NCBI GenBank assembly: GCA_900541315.1
Contig: UQJF01000053.1
Location: forward strand, 1-18,481
DNA from: an uncultured Clostridium sp.
GTDB taxonomy: Bacteria; Bacillota; Clostridia; Lachnospirales; Lachnospiraceae
Direction: 5' to 3'
DNA length: 18,481 bases
The notes beneath the pieces are model-generated. The model did not search any database. It was not told the origin of the DNA and saw only the letters and a list, made by a program, of their open reading frames with translations. The position numbers and the translations under genes were made by a program. This document shows, piece by piece, positions 1-8,141 of this stretch (the first letter of the stretch is position 1; each line of letters begins with the position of its first letter).

Positions 1-54
1 AGCAATCCGGTTACATCAGTGAGTGGCAAAATTTACTTTTGACACTCACATCAT
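1..54. repeat. 54-bp terminal inverted repeat, left copy
   Basis: Bases 1-54 are the exact reverse complement of 18427-18480; the match stops at base 55. Inside it, 19-31 pairs with 37-49 (13 positions, one mismatch at 26/42) around a 5-base loop, so the repeat is itself a hairpin. Read outward from the window interior it begins TGTGAGTGTCAAAAGT, a TG-initial end resembling IS21-family termini. That family link is inference, as no transposase is in the window. The repeat probably continues beyond the window edge. Confidence 0.85.
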
Positions 55-67
55 AAAATGTGTATAC

Positions 68-103
68 AAAAAGCTGCAGACGTATCCAAATGGCGCCTGC
101 AGC
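68..103 (-). terminator. Rho-independent terminator of the peptide importer operon
   Basis: On the minus strand 94-103 pairs with 73-82 (10 bp including one G-U wobble) around an 11-base loop. Five U residues follow (68-72). It lies 17 bases after the stop codon of the last gene of the importer operon, where an operon-end terminator is expected. Confidence 0.8.
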
Positions 104-119
104 CTTACTTAATTACAGC

Positions 120-1124
120 TTAAAGCAGATGACAAGCAGCCATATGTCCTGGTTCTACTTCACGCAGCACCGGCTTTTCCTGACGGCAGCGGTCGGTAGC
201 ATATGGGCATCGGTCGCTGAAATAACAGCCCTTTGGAAGGTTTACAGGGCTTGGGATCTCTCCCTTTGCATCAATTCCCTGAACCAGCGGCTTTTCGCCT
301 ACAGTAGGAACTGCTGCAAACAGCACCTTGGTATACGGATGTACCGGATTGGTGAAAAGGGTGTGTTTATCTCCCATTTCCACAATACTTCCCAGATACA
401 TAACGCCCAGTCTGTCACTGATGTGACGTACAACTGATAAGTCATGTGCAATAAACAGATAAGAGAAATTAAATTCATCTTTCAGATCCATTAACAGGTT
501 TAAGATCTGGGCCTGAATGGATACGTCCAGAGCGGATACCGGCTCATCGGCAATGATGAACTCTGGATTTACAGCTAAGGCTCTTGCAATACCAATACGC
601 TGTCTCTGTCCGCCGGAGAACTGATGAGGGTATCTTCCAGCCTGCTCCGGTCTTAAACCAACACGGGCTAAAATACTCATGCAGCGTTCTCTTGCTTCTT
701 CTTTGGTCTTTGCAATGCCATGGAACAGAAGGGGTTCCATAATGATGTCAGCAACTCTCTGTCTCGGATTTAAGGATGCATAAGGATCCTGGAAGATCAT
801 CTGCATGCTCTTGCGGTAAGGAAGAAGCTCATTTGGTCCTAAGTGGCTGATATCTTTTCCTTTATAGAGTACCTGTCCGGAGGTTGGCTCCAGGAGGCGG
901 ATAACGGTTCTTGCTGTAGTAGATTTACCGCAGCCGCTTTCTCCTACCAGACTGAAAACTTCCCCTTTTTTAATCTCAAAGCTTACATCATTTACAGCAT
1001 GAACTACTTTATCTTCTTTTACAAGCTTTCCCTTTTCAAAACGAAGGGACTGCAGGAGGCCTTTTGTAAGGTGGAACTCCTGACATACATTTTTTACTTC
1101 AATGAGAGTCTTGGATGTTTCCAT
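120..1124 (-). CDS. oppF: Oligopeptide/dipeptide ABC transporter ATPase, OppF/DppF type
   Basis: This 334-aa protein is one of the two nucleotide-binding subunits of a peptide-type ABC importer and acts at the inner face of the membrane, hydrolysing ATP to drive uptake. Visible motifs are Walker A GESGCGKST (61-69), the signature SGGQRQR (170-176), Walker B FIIADEP (189-195) and the H-loop IAHD. After the ATPase core comes the Opp/Dpp C-terminal domain with the Cys motif GCYFSDRCPYATDRC and a final AACH, which separates this family from amino-acid or sugar ATPases. The ATG is the first base after the stop codon of the preceding oppD-like gene, and an AGGAGGA site lies within the end of that gene, so the two are translationally linked. 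It is the last gene of the operon. Peptide, nickel and glutathione importers share this ATPase type, so the substrate is not fixed by sequence. Confidence 0.93.
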   Translation of the reverse strand: METSKTLIEVKNVCQEFHLTKGLLQSLRFEKGKLVKEDKVVHAVNDVSFEIKKGEVFSLVGESGCGKSTTARTVIRLLEPTSGQVLYKGKDISHLGPNELLPYRKSMQMIFQDPYASLNPRQRVADIIMEPLLFHGIAKTKEEARERCMSILARVGLRPEQAGRYPHQFSGGQRQRIGIARALAVNPEFIIADEPVSALDVSIQAQILNLLMDLKDEFNFSYLFIAHDLSVVRHISDRLGVMYLGSIVEMGDKHTLFTNPVHPYTKVLFAAVPTVGEKPLVQGIDAKGEIPSPVNLPKGCYFSDRCPYATDRCRQEKPVLREVEPGHMAACHLL

Positions 1125-2123
1125 TTATGCTTCCTCCTGTTCTTTTTTCTTTAACAGTGGGAAGTGACATGCAGCCATATGGCCCGGTCCCACTTCCTGC
1201 ATCTGCGGCTTTTCATGGCGGCATATCTCCTGGCAGTATTTACATCTTGGTGCAAAATAACAGCCTTCCGGCAGCTCAAACATATTTGGAACCATACCAG
1301 GAATATAGTCCAGACGGTCTCTGTCCTCATACAGCTTTGGAATGGAATTTAAAAGTCCCTCTGTGTATGGATGTGCATTATGATAAATAATATCCTCTGT
1401 TTTTCCGGTCTCTACCAGTTTTCCACAGTACATAACATTGATCTTGTCAACCATCTGGGATACAACTGCCAGGTCATGAGTGATCAGCATCAGAGAGGTA
1501 TTATGCTCCTTCACCAGCTTTTTCATCAGCTTTAATATCTGTTCCTGAATGGTAACATCCAGGGCAGTAGTAGGCTCATCTGCGATCAGCAGCTTCGGAT
1601 TAGTAGCCAGTGCAATGGCAATGATAACACGCTGGCGCATACCACCGGAAAACTGGTTTGGATATTCTTTTAAGCGTTCTTCCGGATTTGGGATGCCTAC
1701 TGCATGGAGCAGCTCAATACAGCGCTCTCTTCTCTGTGCCTTGTTCATCTGTGGCTCATGAAGGATCAGCACTTCTTCCATCTGTCTCTGGATGGTATAA
1801 AGAGGATTTAAAGATGTCATAGGATCCTGGAATACCATGGAAATGTCTTTTCCACGGATCTTTGACATATCTCTTTCACTGATCTTTGCCAGGTCTTTTC
1901 CATCAAACATGATATGGTCTGCATCTACCACACCCGGATCTTCTACCAGCTTTAAAATAGAGAAACTGGTAACAGACTTTCCACTTCCGGACTCACCTAC
2001 GATACCTAAGATCTCACCTTCTTTTAAGCTGAAGCTTACATTATCTACTGCTTTTACCACGCCCTTGAAGGTGTGGAAATATGTTTTTAATCCCTGTACG
2101 TCTAATAATACTTTATCTTCCAT
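1125..2123 (-). CDS. oppD: Oligopeptide/dipeptide ABC transporter ATPase, OppD/DppD type
   Basis: This 332-aa protein is the second ATPase subunit of the importer and should heterodimerise with the OppF-like product. It has Walker A GESGSGKS (43-50), the Q-loop region VFQDP (about 98-102), signature SGGMRQR (159-165), Walker B LLIADEP (178-184) and H-loop ITHD. The C-terminal domain holds C-x5-C-x2-C-x3-C within [14 protein letters not shown] plus a later AACH. Similar Cys clusters are a family hallmark and have been linked to an iron-sulfur cluster in some Opp/Dpp ATPases; binding here is inference. The start has AGGAGG seven bases upstream, overlapping the stop of the permease gene before it, and only 10 bases separate the two genes. 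Length is normal for the family. Confidence 0.93.
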   Translation of the reverse strand: MEDKVLLDVQGLKTYFHTFKGVVKAVDNVSFSLKEGEILGIVGESGSGKSVTSFSILKLVEDPGVVDADHIMFDGKDLAKISERDMSKIRGKDISMVFQDPMTSLNPLYTIQRQMEEVLILHEPQMNKAQRRERCIELLHAVGIPNPEERLKEYPNQFSGGMRQRVIIAIALATNPKLLIADEPTTALDVTIQEQILKLMKKLVKEHNTSLMLITHDLAVVSQMVDKINVMYCGKLVETGKTEDIIYHNAHPYTEGLLNSIPKLYEDRDRLDYIPGMVPNMFELPEGCYFAPRCKYCQEICRHEKPQMQEVGPGHMAACHFPLLKKKEQEEA

Positions 2124-2133
2124 ACCGCACCTC

Positions 2134-3033
2134 CTATTTCAGATTCGGGTTCAGCTCATCTCTTAAGAAGTCACCTAAAAGATTGATACCGAATACGATC
2201 AGCATGATATACAGACCTGGGAACACAGATGCCCACCACAGGCCTGAGAACAATACATCAAAACCAGTTTTTACAAGCAGTCCCAAAGAAGGCTGTGTGA
2301 TCGGCACACCAACACCTAAAAAGCTTAAGGTTGCCTCTGTCAGGATAAAGCTTCCGATCTGGATAGTTGCTAAAACGATAATGGAATTGATAACGTTTGG
2401 AAGTACATGTTTTATAATGATAATACGGTTTGGAAGGCCGATGGTACGTGCTGCTTCCACATATTCCATTTTTTTAACGGAAAGTGTTTCACCGCGGACT
2501 GTTCTTGCATAAGTTACCCAGCCTACCATAGTCAGGGCGATGAGCAGTTTTCCAACACCCCGTCCAAATACGGACATGATGAATAATGCGATCAGCATTG
2601 ATGGGAAAGACAGCTGTACATCTGCAATACGCGCATCTACTTTGCCGCCAAAATATCCTGCTAACAGTCCCAGTGTGGTGCCAATGGCACAGGAACAGAT
2701 CATGCCTACCAGACCGATCATAATGGAACTTGCGCTACCATAGATAATGGCACTTAAAATATCACGGCCCTGTTCATCACTTCCCAGAAAAAATCCGGCT
2801 TTTCCGCCGTCTAACCATACAGGTGGAAGATAAGAATCTGCCAGACTGATGGCAGTCAGGTCGTATGGGTTCTGCGGAGCCAGGAAACGTCCAAATACTG
2901 CAACCAGGATTGCAACTACCACCAGGATACTTCCGATGATGGCTGGAATATTGTGTTTATAGTGATAGAAAAACTCAGACTTTAAAAAGCTTTTCCACCA
3001 TCCTGTTTTTTCAATGGTTACTTTCTCTTCCAT
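2134..3033 (-). CDS. oppC: Peptide ABC transporter permease, OppC/DppC type
   Basis: This is a membrane permease of the BPD transport family, 299 aa from the chosen start. A short cytoplasmic N-terminus precedes a first membrane segment (about 31-50), then a periplasmic loop with the DppC-type motif GSDEQGRDILS (84-94), then further hydrophobic helices. The EAA loop that docks the ATPases lies at about 191-213, with YVEAARTIGLPNR visible. Three starts are possible: GTG at 3042, ATG at 3039 (overlapping the upstream stop as TGATG) and ATG at 3033. The last is preferred because GAGGTGA sits at proper distance before it. The near-overlap with the oppB-like gene implies translational coupling. 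It pairs with the OppB-like permease to form the translocation channel. Confidence 0.92.
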   Translation of the reverse strand: MEEKVTIEKTGWWKSFLKSEFFYHYKHNIPAIIGSILVVVAILVAVFGRFLAPQNPYDLTAISLADSYLPPVWLDGGKAGFFLGSDEQGRDILSAIIYGSASSIMIGLVGMICSCAIGTTLGLLAGYFGGKVDARIADVQLSFPSMLIALFIMSVFGRGVGKLLIALTMVGWVTYARTVRGETLSVKKMEYVEAARTIGLPNRIIIIKHVLPNVINSIIVLATIQIGSFILTEATLSFLGVGVPITQPSLGLLVKTGFDVLFSGLWWASVFPGLYIMLIVFGINLLGDFLRDELNPNLK

Positions 3034-3038
3034 GTTCA

Positions 3039-4004
3039 TCACCTCAATTCAATTCTAGGATCAATGAGTGTATATAAGATATCAACGATAAAGTTCAGCA
3101 CCACAAACATGCAGGCTGCTGCCATCAGATAAGCCACGATAATAGGTCTGTCTGATTTATTAATAGCATCAATAAGCAGCTTGCCCATGCCAGGCCATGC
3201 AAAAATGGTCTCTGTAATGGTGGTGAACGCGATCATATTTCCCAGATCCATACCGAAAATAGTAACAACCGGGATCAGCGCATTCTTTAAAGCATGTCCA
3301 AAAAGAATGGACTTGGCAGGAACACCTTTTGCTCTTGCAAACTTAATATAATCCTGACGCATATTTTCCAGGATACCGGAACGGGTCAGTCGAAGCATGG
3401 TAGCCACATTGGTCAGGGCCAGTGTTATTGCCGGAAGAATGACATAACGGATACCTCCGGGAGCAAAAATGCTTAAAGCTACATTTCCCACCATTACCGT
3501 ATTTCCACGGCCGGAAGCCGGAAGCAGTCTTAAAACAACTGCAAAAATGTAGATCATCATCATGCCGACCCAGAAGGAAGGAAGAGAAATACCTAAAATA
3601 GAACCGGACATAATGAGCTTGCTGCTGGCTCTCTTAGGATAAGCGCCTGCATATACACCTAAAGGAATGGCAATACACAGTACAAGACAGGCTGCAACAG
3701 CAACTAATTCAAGAGTCGCAGGCATACGTTCAAAGATCAGATCCATGGCTGGTTTTCCATATGTATAAGATTTACCAAAATTGCCATGAAGCACATCTCT
3801 GATAAAAATACCATACTGAACGGGAAGGGGCTTATCAAGTCCCAGTCTGGCTCTTGCGGATTCGATCTGTTCAAGGGTTGCATTTTCCGGTACCAGCATA
3901 TCAACCGGGTCACCGATAAAGTTGGTCAGCAGAAATACGAGAAGAGATACTATAAAAAGTACCACGATCATCTGCACAAACCGTTTTACAACATACTTTA
4001 TCAT
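3039..4004 (-). CDS. oppB: Peptide ABC transporter permease, OppB/DppB type
   Basis: This 321-aa integral membrane protein is the B-type permease of the importer. The N-terminal signature MIKYVVKRFVQM followed by a hydrophobic helix (about 11-30), the segment FIGDPVDML and a soluble stretch RARLGLDKPLPVQY are typical of DppB/OppB/NikB proteins. Later helices lead to the EAA loop at about 219-243 (DYIKFARAKGVPAKSILFGH). The ATG at 4004 follows AACAGGAGGTAAG at good spacing. It is separated from the upstream lipoprotein gene by 207 bases that hold a terminator-like hairpin, so it is probably expressed at a lower level than the binding protein. Confidence 0.93.
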   Translation of the reverse strand: MIKYVVKRFVQMIVVLFIVSLLVFLLTNFIGDPVDMLVPENATLEQIESARARLGLDKPLPVQYGIFIRDVLHGNFGKSYTYGKPAMDLIFERMPATLELVAVAACLVLCIAIPLGVYAGAYPKRASSKLIMSGSILGISLPSFWVGMMMIYIFAVVLRLLPASGRGNTVMVGNVALSIFAPGGIRYVILPAITLALTNVATMLRLTRSGILENMRQDYIKFARAKGVPAKSILFGHALKNALIPVVTIFGMDLGNMIAFTTITETIFAWPGMGKLLIDAINKSDRPIIVAYLMAAACMFVVLNFIVDILYTLIDPRIELR

Positions 4005-4162
4005 AAAATCTTACCTCCTGTTATCATCAGAGTATCTAATATTCCTTTTATCCTCATCTTCACCTGCCTTTGCGGCTGGTTTGGATCATCACCGTCAGCT
4101 GCACACGCAGGTACAGAGAGGATGTTGGGGCTCCGGCGGATCCCGGGAGCATATTTTAATGA

Positions 4163-4194
4163 AAAGGAGCCGTTTAATTTTACACGGCCCCTTT
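4163..4194 (-). terminator. Terminator-like intercistronic hairpin after the binding-protein gene
   Basis: On the minus strand 4185-4194 pairs with 4163-4172 (10 bp with one G-U) around a 12-base loop, followed by only a short U-containing run. It lies about 17 bases after the binding-protein stop. In many ABC operons such a hairpin causes partial termination or protects the upstream mRNA, giving an excess of binding protein. A second, GC-rich interrupted stem lies at about 4130-4150 in the same 207-base gap; no gene is visible there. Confidence 0.6.
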
Positions 4195-4211
4195 ACTTTG
4201 TTACCTAACGT

Positions 4212-5843
4212 TTATTTATAAGAGAACTCCCATGCATATACATACTTGTTCATTCTTGGGGTGTAATTTAAAGTATCCTTGATCGCATATGTATCCTGCT
4301 CAAAGTGAAGCGGAATGTATGCATAATCTTCTCTTGAGATCTTGTCAGCCTCTGCTACCAGTTCACCTCTCTTGGTATCATCCATCTCAGTGAATGCCTG
4401 ATCAACTAAGGCATCTACCTGTGCGTTGGAGTAATGACCTCTGTTGACACCGCCATCACCTGCCTCACGGTTATAGGTGTAAAGCATATCGTGCATAAGA
4501 GAAAGTCCATCACCAGAAGCATCAGACCATCCGGTCATTAAGAACATGGATTTATTCTCTAATGGTTTAATGTAGCTGAAGAAGTTAGCCTTTGGCATCA
4601 GGTTTAAATTAACCTTGATACCTACTTTTTCAAGATAACCTGCTACTGCCTGGGCGATCTGCTCATCGTTCATGTAACGGTCATTTGGAGCATCTAAGGT
4701 TACTTCAAAACCATCTGGATATCCAGCTTCTGCTAACAGCTGTTTTGCCTTTTCAGGATCATATGCTTCACGGGTAACTTCGGTGTAGCCTACATAATCT
4801 TCCGGAACAACAGAGTTCATTTCATATGCGCATCCATTCATGATGTTCTTGATAATGGTTCCTTCATCAATTGCCAGATACATAGCCTGTCTTACTTTGA
4901 CATCAGACATTGGATTTTTCTGTCCAGGGAACAGAGGAGAATCCTCACGGCTGTCCAGGTTCAGGTAGATCTCACGAAGACCCTTCTGCTTGATCACGCT
5001 GATACCCTCAGTTGCATCCAGACGGTCAATATCTCTTGCAGATACGTCAATAGTAAAATCAACATCGCCAGTCAGCATGGTAGCGGTTCTGGTTGCTTCA
5101 TTTGTAATAGGACGGAAACGTACATTCTTAATAGCCGGAACTTCGCCCCAGTAATCTTCGTTTGCTGCCAGGTCGATATGGTCTTCCTTAACCTGCTCTA
5201 CGAATTTGTAACGGCCGGTACCAATTACATTGTCTGCAACCTGCTCTTCTGTGCCAACTTCTGCAATTTCCTGTTTTAATACATACAGCTGGGCAACGTT
5301 AAACAGCATTAAAGGGTTTGGGGTTTCAGTCTTAATAACAACGGTATTTGCATCAGGTGCTTCCACAGACTCAAAGCTGGATGTGTAGCTGCTGTATGCA
5401 GATGGGGAATCAGGATTGGAAGCCAGATTGATAGATGCAACAACGTCGCCGGAATCCATTACATCACCATCATGGAACTTAACGCCTTCTCTTAAATGGA
5501 AGGTCCAGGTTAAACCATCCTCAGAGGTCTCCCAGCTTTCTGCCAGACTTGGTCCAAAGGACATATCTGCATTCTGGGCAACCATTGCCTCATAGATATG
5601 GAGCATGATCTGGTTTGTAGGTCCCTCATCATATCTGTATGGGTCCATAGACAGTACATCAGATGATGTTACGATAACCAGGCTGTCCTTTCCAGAAGCG
5701 TCTGCTGCTGTGTTTCCAGCTGCTTCACTGCTTTCTGCTGCGCTGCCAGCTGCTGTGGTGCTGGATGCAGAAGATCCGCCGCAGCCTGCAAGGCTTGCTG
5801 CCATTGCTGCTGCAAGTGCTACTAATAAAGCTCTTTTCTTCAT
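4212..5843 (-). CDS. Peptide-type ABC transporter substrate-binding lipoprotein (SBP_bac_5)
   Basis: This 543-aa extracellular lipoprotein captures the substrate and delivers it to the permeases encoded downstream. It has a short signal peptide with lipobox LAGC (lipidated Cys21), a Ser/Ala/Thr-rich linker to about residue 50, then the SBP_bac_5 fold. Family landmarks are SMDPYRYDE near the start, AESWETSEDGLTWTFHLREG with VKFHDGD, NVIGTGRYKF, and VRQAMYLAID preceding the second lobe. Relatives bind di- or oligopeptides, glutathione or nickel, and the sequence alone does not choose among them. The start at 5843 has GAGGAGG about nine bases upstream. It is the first gene of the operon. The promoter lies about 135 bases upstream, leaving a structured leader. 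Confidence 0.93.
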   Translation of the reverse strand: MKKRALLVALAAAMAASLAGCGGSSASSTTAAGSAAESSEAAGNTAADASGKDSLVIVTSSDVLSMDPYRYDEGPTNQIMLHIYEAMVAQNADMSFGPSLAESWETSEDGLTWTFHLREGVKFHDGDVMDSGDVVASINLASNPDSPSAYSSYTSSFESVEAPDANTVVIKTETPNPLMLFNVAQLYVLKQEIAEVGTEEQVADNVIGTGRYKFVEQVKEDHIDLAANEDYWGEVPAIKNVRFRPITNEATRTATMLTGDVDFTIDVSARDIDRLDATEGISVIKQKGLREIYLNLDSREDSPLFPGQKNPMSDVKVRQAMYLAIDEGTIIKNIMNGCAYEMNSVVPEDYVGYTEVTREAYDPEKAKQLLAEAGYPDGFEVTLDAPNDRYMNDEQIAQAVAGYLEKVGIKVNLNLMPKANFFSYIKPLENKSMFLMTGWSDASGDGLSLMHDMLYTYNREAGDGGVNRGHYSNAQVDALVDQAFTEMDDTKRGELVAEADKISREDYAYIPLHFEQDTYAIKDTLNYTPRMNKYVYAWEFSYK

Positions 5844-5903
5844 TTTTCATATCCTCCTCTATCTTACTTTTTCCGCCAGCCTTCCTTGCGGGAAGACTAT
5901 ATA

Positions 5904-5942
5904 GAAAAAGCAGGGCACACTTCTCGCATGCACAGTTCCCTG
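5904..5942 (-). promoter_or_regulatory. Possible attenuator hairpin in the importer leader
   Basis: The minus-strand transcript from the predicted promoter contains CAGGG (5938-5942) pairing with CCCTG (5911-5915), an inner ACU/AGU pairing across an internal loop, then CUUUUUC (5904-5910). This is terminator-like but weak (5+3 bp). It lies roughly 30-65 bases after the inferred transcription start and 60 bases before the start codon, so it could attenuate the operon. No known riboswitch consensus was recognised. Confidence 0.3.
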
Positions 5943-5976
5943 ACTGTTTTCAAAGCGCCCTTGCTTTAGTGACCAT

Positions 5977-6004
5977 TCTATACGATTCTTTATATCGCTG
6001 TCAA
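5977..6004 (-). promoter_or_regulatory. Promoter of the peptide importer operon
   Basis: On the minus strand a consensus -35 TTGACA (5999-6004) and a -10 TATAGA (5977-5982) are separated by 16 bases. Transcription would begin near 5970, giving a leader of about 125 nt. The strong match to the housekeeping consensus, and the absence by eye of a TGGC-N8-TGC sigma-54 site in the region, argue that sigma-54 is not used here despite the NtrC-like neighbour. Confidence 0.6.
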
Positions 6005-6059
6005 ATGTCCGTACAGAAAATACAACACTTTTCTTATTAAAATTTATTTTTTATTGTCT

Positions 6060-6101
6060 TTAGGTTGTTTTATTTGTTTTATTGATATATAATCAACCTA
6101 A
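6060..6101 (+). promoter_or_regulatory. Promoter of the NtrC-like regulator flanked by an inverted repeat
   Basis: A -35 TTGTTT (6065-6070) and a perfect -10 TATAAT (6088-6093) with 17-base spacing precede the regulator gene. The promoter is bracketed by TTAGGTTG (6060-6067) and its reverse complement CAACCTAA (6094-6101). The arms overlap the -35 and the start-site region, a layout that would suit autorepression. AAGGAGGA and then the ATG at 6119 follow, so the mRNA leader is only about 20 nt. The operator role is inference. Confidence 0.55.
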
Positions 6102-6118
6102 TAAGGAGGATTACTTAC

Positions 6119-8092
6119 ATGAAGCATAAACTATTGATCCTGACCCGGAATCCGGTGGCAAAAGTAGGGATCGCTTCTTACCTTTCTTCCCTTTTTGGAC
6201 AATACCTTACCATTGTGTCTACCAGAATTGCTGACCTGAAGCCGGAGGATATGGAAGATGCAGGCTGTATCCTGTATACAGCAGGTGAATTAAAAGAGCA
6301 GATGCCTTTTTCCATTCCGGATTCTGTAAAACAGCTGGTATGTATGCGTACATTTAACCATACCTATCTCCAGCGCATCCTTCAGATCCCGCCTGGGTCT
6401 TTTGTATACCTGGTCAATGATACAGTGGACACCACCTATGAGATCATGGAACAGTTAAAAGAATATGGCTTTTCCCAGTACCATTTTCTCCCCTATCTTC
6501 CGGGTACTGGAGAGGTACGGAAAGATATCCAGTATTGTGTAACTCCGGGAGAAGTTCATCTGGTTCCTTCTTTCATCCATCAGGTAATCGATATTGGCAA
6601 CCGTATTGTAGATATTTCTACTATTAACGAGCTGATCGCCGTTTTCAAACTTCCTTCCAGCCTGGCCGATGAGGTTACAAAAAATTACTTAAACCATATT
6701 ATCCAGATACAGAAGCTTTCCAACCAGCAGTTAAGCCAGGCTCTGGATATGAAAGAGATCACGCGGGGAATTTTGGAGAATGCCTCAGAAGGCCTGTGCC
6801 TGCTAAACCAGTCCGGCAAAATAGAGCTGTGTAATTCCCTTTTTCTGAGGATGACCGGAATCAAAGAACGGGATATTCAGGAAAAAAATTTTTCAAGATT
6901 GTTAGAAGAGGCCGGGATCATTTACGATTATCCCAGCCAGAATGACGGAATTGCTGTACACAATGGAGAAGAAGCTTTCCGCATGTGGTTTCAGGACTTC
7001 AGCATTGCAGACAGCCGTCAGGTACGCCTGATCCATACAAACCCACTCCAGGATGCCCAGTTTCCTACCCGTATTACGAAATTATGCGATTTCAGTTACT
7101 TTTCTACTGCAAACCCACTGCAGCTGCATATGTTAGACACAGCACGAAGAGTATCTGTCAATGATTTTCCTATTATTATAGAAGGGGAAAGCGGCACGGA
7201 AAAGGAACTTTTGGCCCAGGCCATCCACTTAAATTCCCGCCGTCACGACGGGCCATTTATTTCCTTAAATATTTCTTCCCTGAAGTCAGAGTCCGCTGAA
7301 GCAGCCCTCATTGGCAGCTATGAACAGCAGGAAAATGGTGTCCGTAAAAAAACCGGCGCACTGGAAGCTGCAAAAGGAGGAACACTACTGATCAATAATC
7401 TTCAGTATGCAGATTCAGAACTGCAGCGCCTTCTTTTAAGTATCTTAAAAAATGGCTTTTTTATCCCGCTGGGAAATAATTGTTCCCCCCAGCCTCTGGA
7501 CCTGCGCCTGATCGTTACCTCTGTCAGCGATCTGTACTCCCGCGTTCTGGAAGGGAAATTCTTAGATGAGCTGTTTTTCCTGTTAAGTACGGTATCTTTG
7601 TATACCATCCCTTTAAGACAGCGCAGAAATGATATCCCCCTGCTTTTGGAAACCTTCTTAAAACGGGCCTTCCAGGAACCGGGACTGACCTCCAAACAGC
7701 TGCTTACAGAGCCGGTACTCACTTTCTTAAACCAGTACGACTGGCCGGGAAATGTACTGGAGCTTAAAAATGTTTGTACTTACTTTTCCTGTATCTATCA
7801 CAGAGAACCACTGTCTTTAAGTGATCTGCCGGGCTATATTTTAAATCAGATCCGCAGGCGTGAACAGCAGCTTGATATAACAGAGCACCGGATCTTATCC
7901 CTGATCGCTGCTAATCCCCGCAGCGGACGTTCTTTCCTCTGCGACAAGCTAAATGAAGAAGGGCTGCAGCTGACCCAGGCCAATATCCGCACCAGCCTGC
8001 AGCGGCTGGCAAATGCCGGATATATTAAGATCCACAGGACCCGGGGCGGCTGTGAGATCACAGAACTGGGAGCACTGGTAAATACACAATAA
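6119..8092 (+). CDS. NtrC-family-like transcriptional regulator with degenerate AAA+ domain
   Basis: This 657-aa protein has the outline of a sigma-54 enhancer-binding protein: an N-terminal alpha/beta sensor-like region (about 1-190, REC or PrpR_N-like but without an obvious phospho-acceptor), a short helical linker, a PAS-like domain (about 213-265, ILENASEGLCLLNQSGKIEL), an AAA+ core (about 345-560), and a C-terminal winged-helix-like domain (about 588-657) instead of a Fis helix-turn-helix. The AAA+ core is degenerate. Walker A reads GESGTEKE (356-363, Glu361 for the invariant Gly). The Walker B end is LLINN (423-427, Asn for Asp-Glu). The GAFTGA loop is replaced (397-416). Both arginine-finger positions are Leu (482, 488). 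Yet PLRQRRNDIPLL and WPGNVLELKNV remain. It probably cannot hydrolyse ATP or activate sigma-54, so it likely binds DNA as a ligand-sensing regulator. Its divergent position makes the peptide importer the likely target. The start has AAGGAGGA at ideal spacing. Confidence 0.85.
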   Translation: MKHKLLILTRNPVAKVGIASYLSSLFGQYLTIVSTRIADLKPEDMEDAGCILYTAGELKEQMPFSIPDSVKQLVCMRTFNHTYLQRILQIPPGSFVYLVNDTVDTTYEIMEQLKEYGFSQYHFLPYLPGTGEVRKDIQYCVTPGEVHLVPSFIHQVIDIGNRIVDISTINELIAVFKLPSSLADEVTKNYLNHIIQIQKLSNQQLSQALDMKEITRGILENASEGLCLLNQSGKIELCNSLFLRMTGIKERDIQEKNFSRLLEEAGIIYDYPSQNDGIAVHNGEEAFRMWFQDFSIADSRQVRLIHTNPLQDAQFPTRITKLCDFSYFSTANPLQLHMLDTARRVSVNDFPIIIEGESGTEKELLAQAIHLNSRRHDGPFISLNISSLKSESAEAALIGSYEQQENGVRKKTGALEAAKGGTLLINNLQYADSELQRLLLSILKNGFFIPLGNNCSPQPLDLRLIVTSVSDLYSRVLEGKFLDELFFLLSTVSLYTIPLRQRRNDIPLLLETFLKRAFQEPGLTSKQLLTEPVLTFLNQYDWPGNVLELKNVCTYFSCIYHREPLSLSDLPGYILNQIRRREQQLDITEHRILSLIAANPRSGRSFLCDKLNEEGLQLTQANIRTSLQRLANAGYIKIHRTRGGCEITELGALVNTQ

Positions 8093-8141
8093 TCCCGTAT
8101 GCTGATGCCAAATATGTCAAGATCAACTTTACAAAGCTACT

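Noticed and set aside
4005..4211. Small gene in the gap between the binding-protein and permease genes
   Set aside because: Plus-strand frames here have no ribosome site and low-complexity-like composition; on the transcribed strand only hairpins are seen.
5844..6118. Possible sigma-54 (-24/-12) promoter for the peptide importer
   Set aside because: No TGGC-N8-TGC arrangement is seen on the minus strand, whereas TTGACA-N16-TATAGA is. The adjacent regulator also lacks the sigma-54 contact loop.
7402..8061. Minus-strand open frames inside the regulator gene
   Set aside because: They lie opposite a well-supported coding region, lack ribosome sites and show no recognisable domain; they are shadows. 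The same holds for other long antisense frames across the window.
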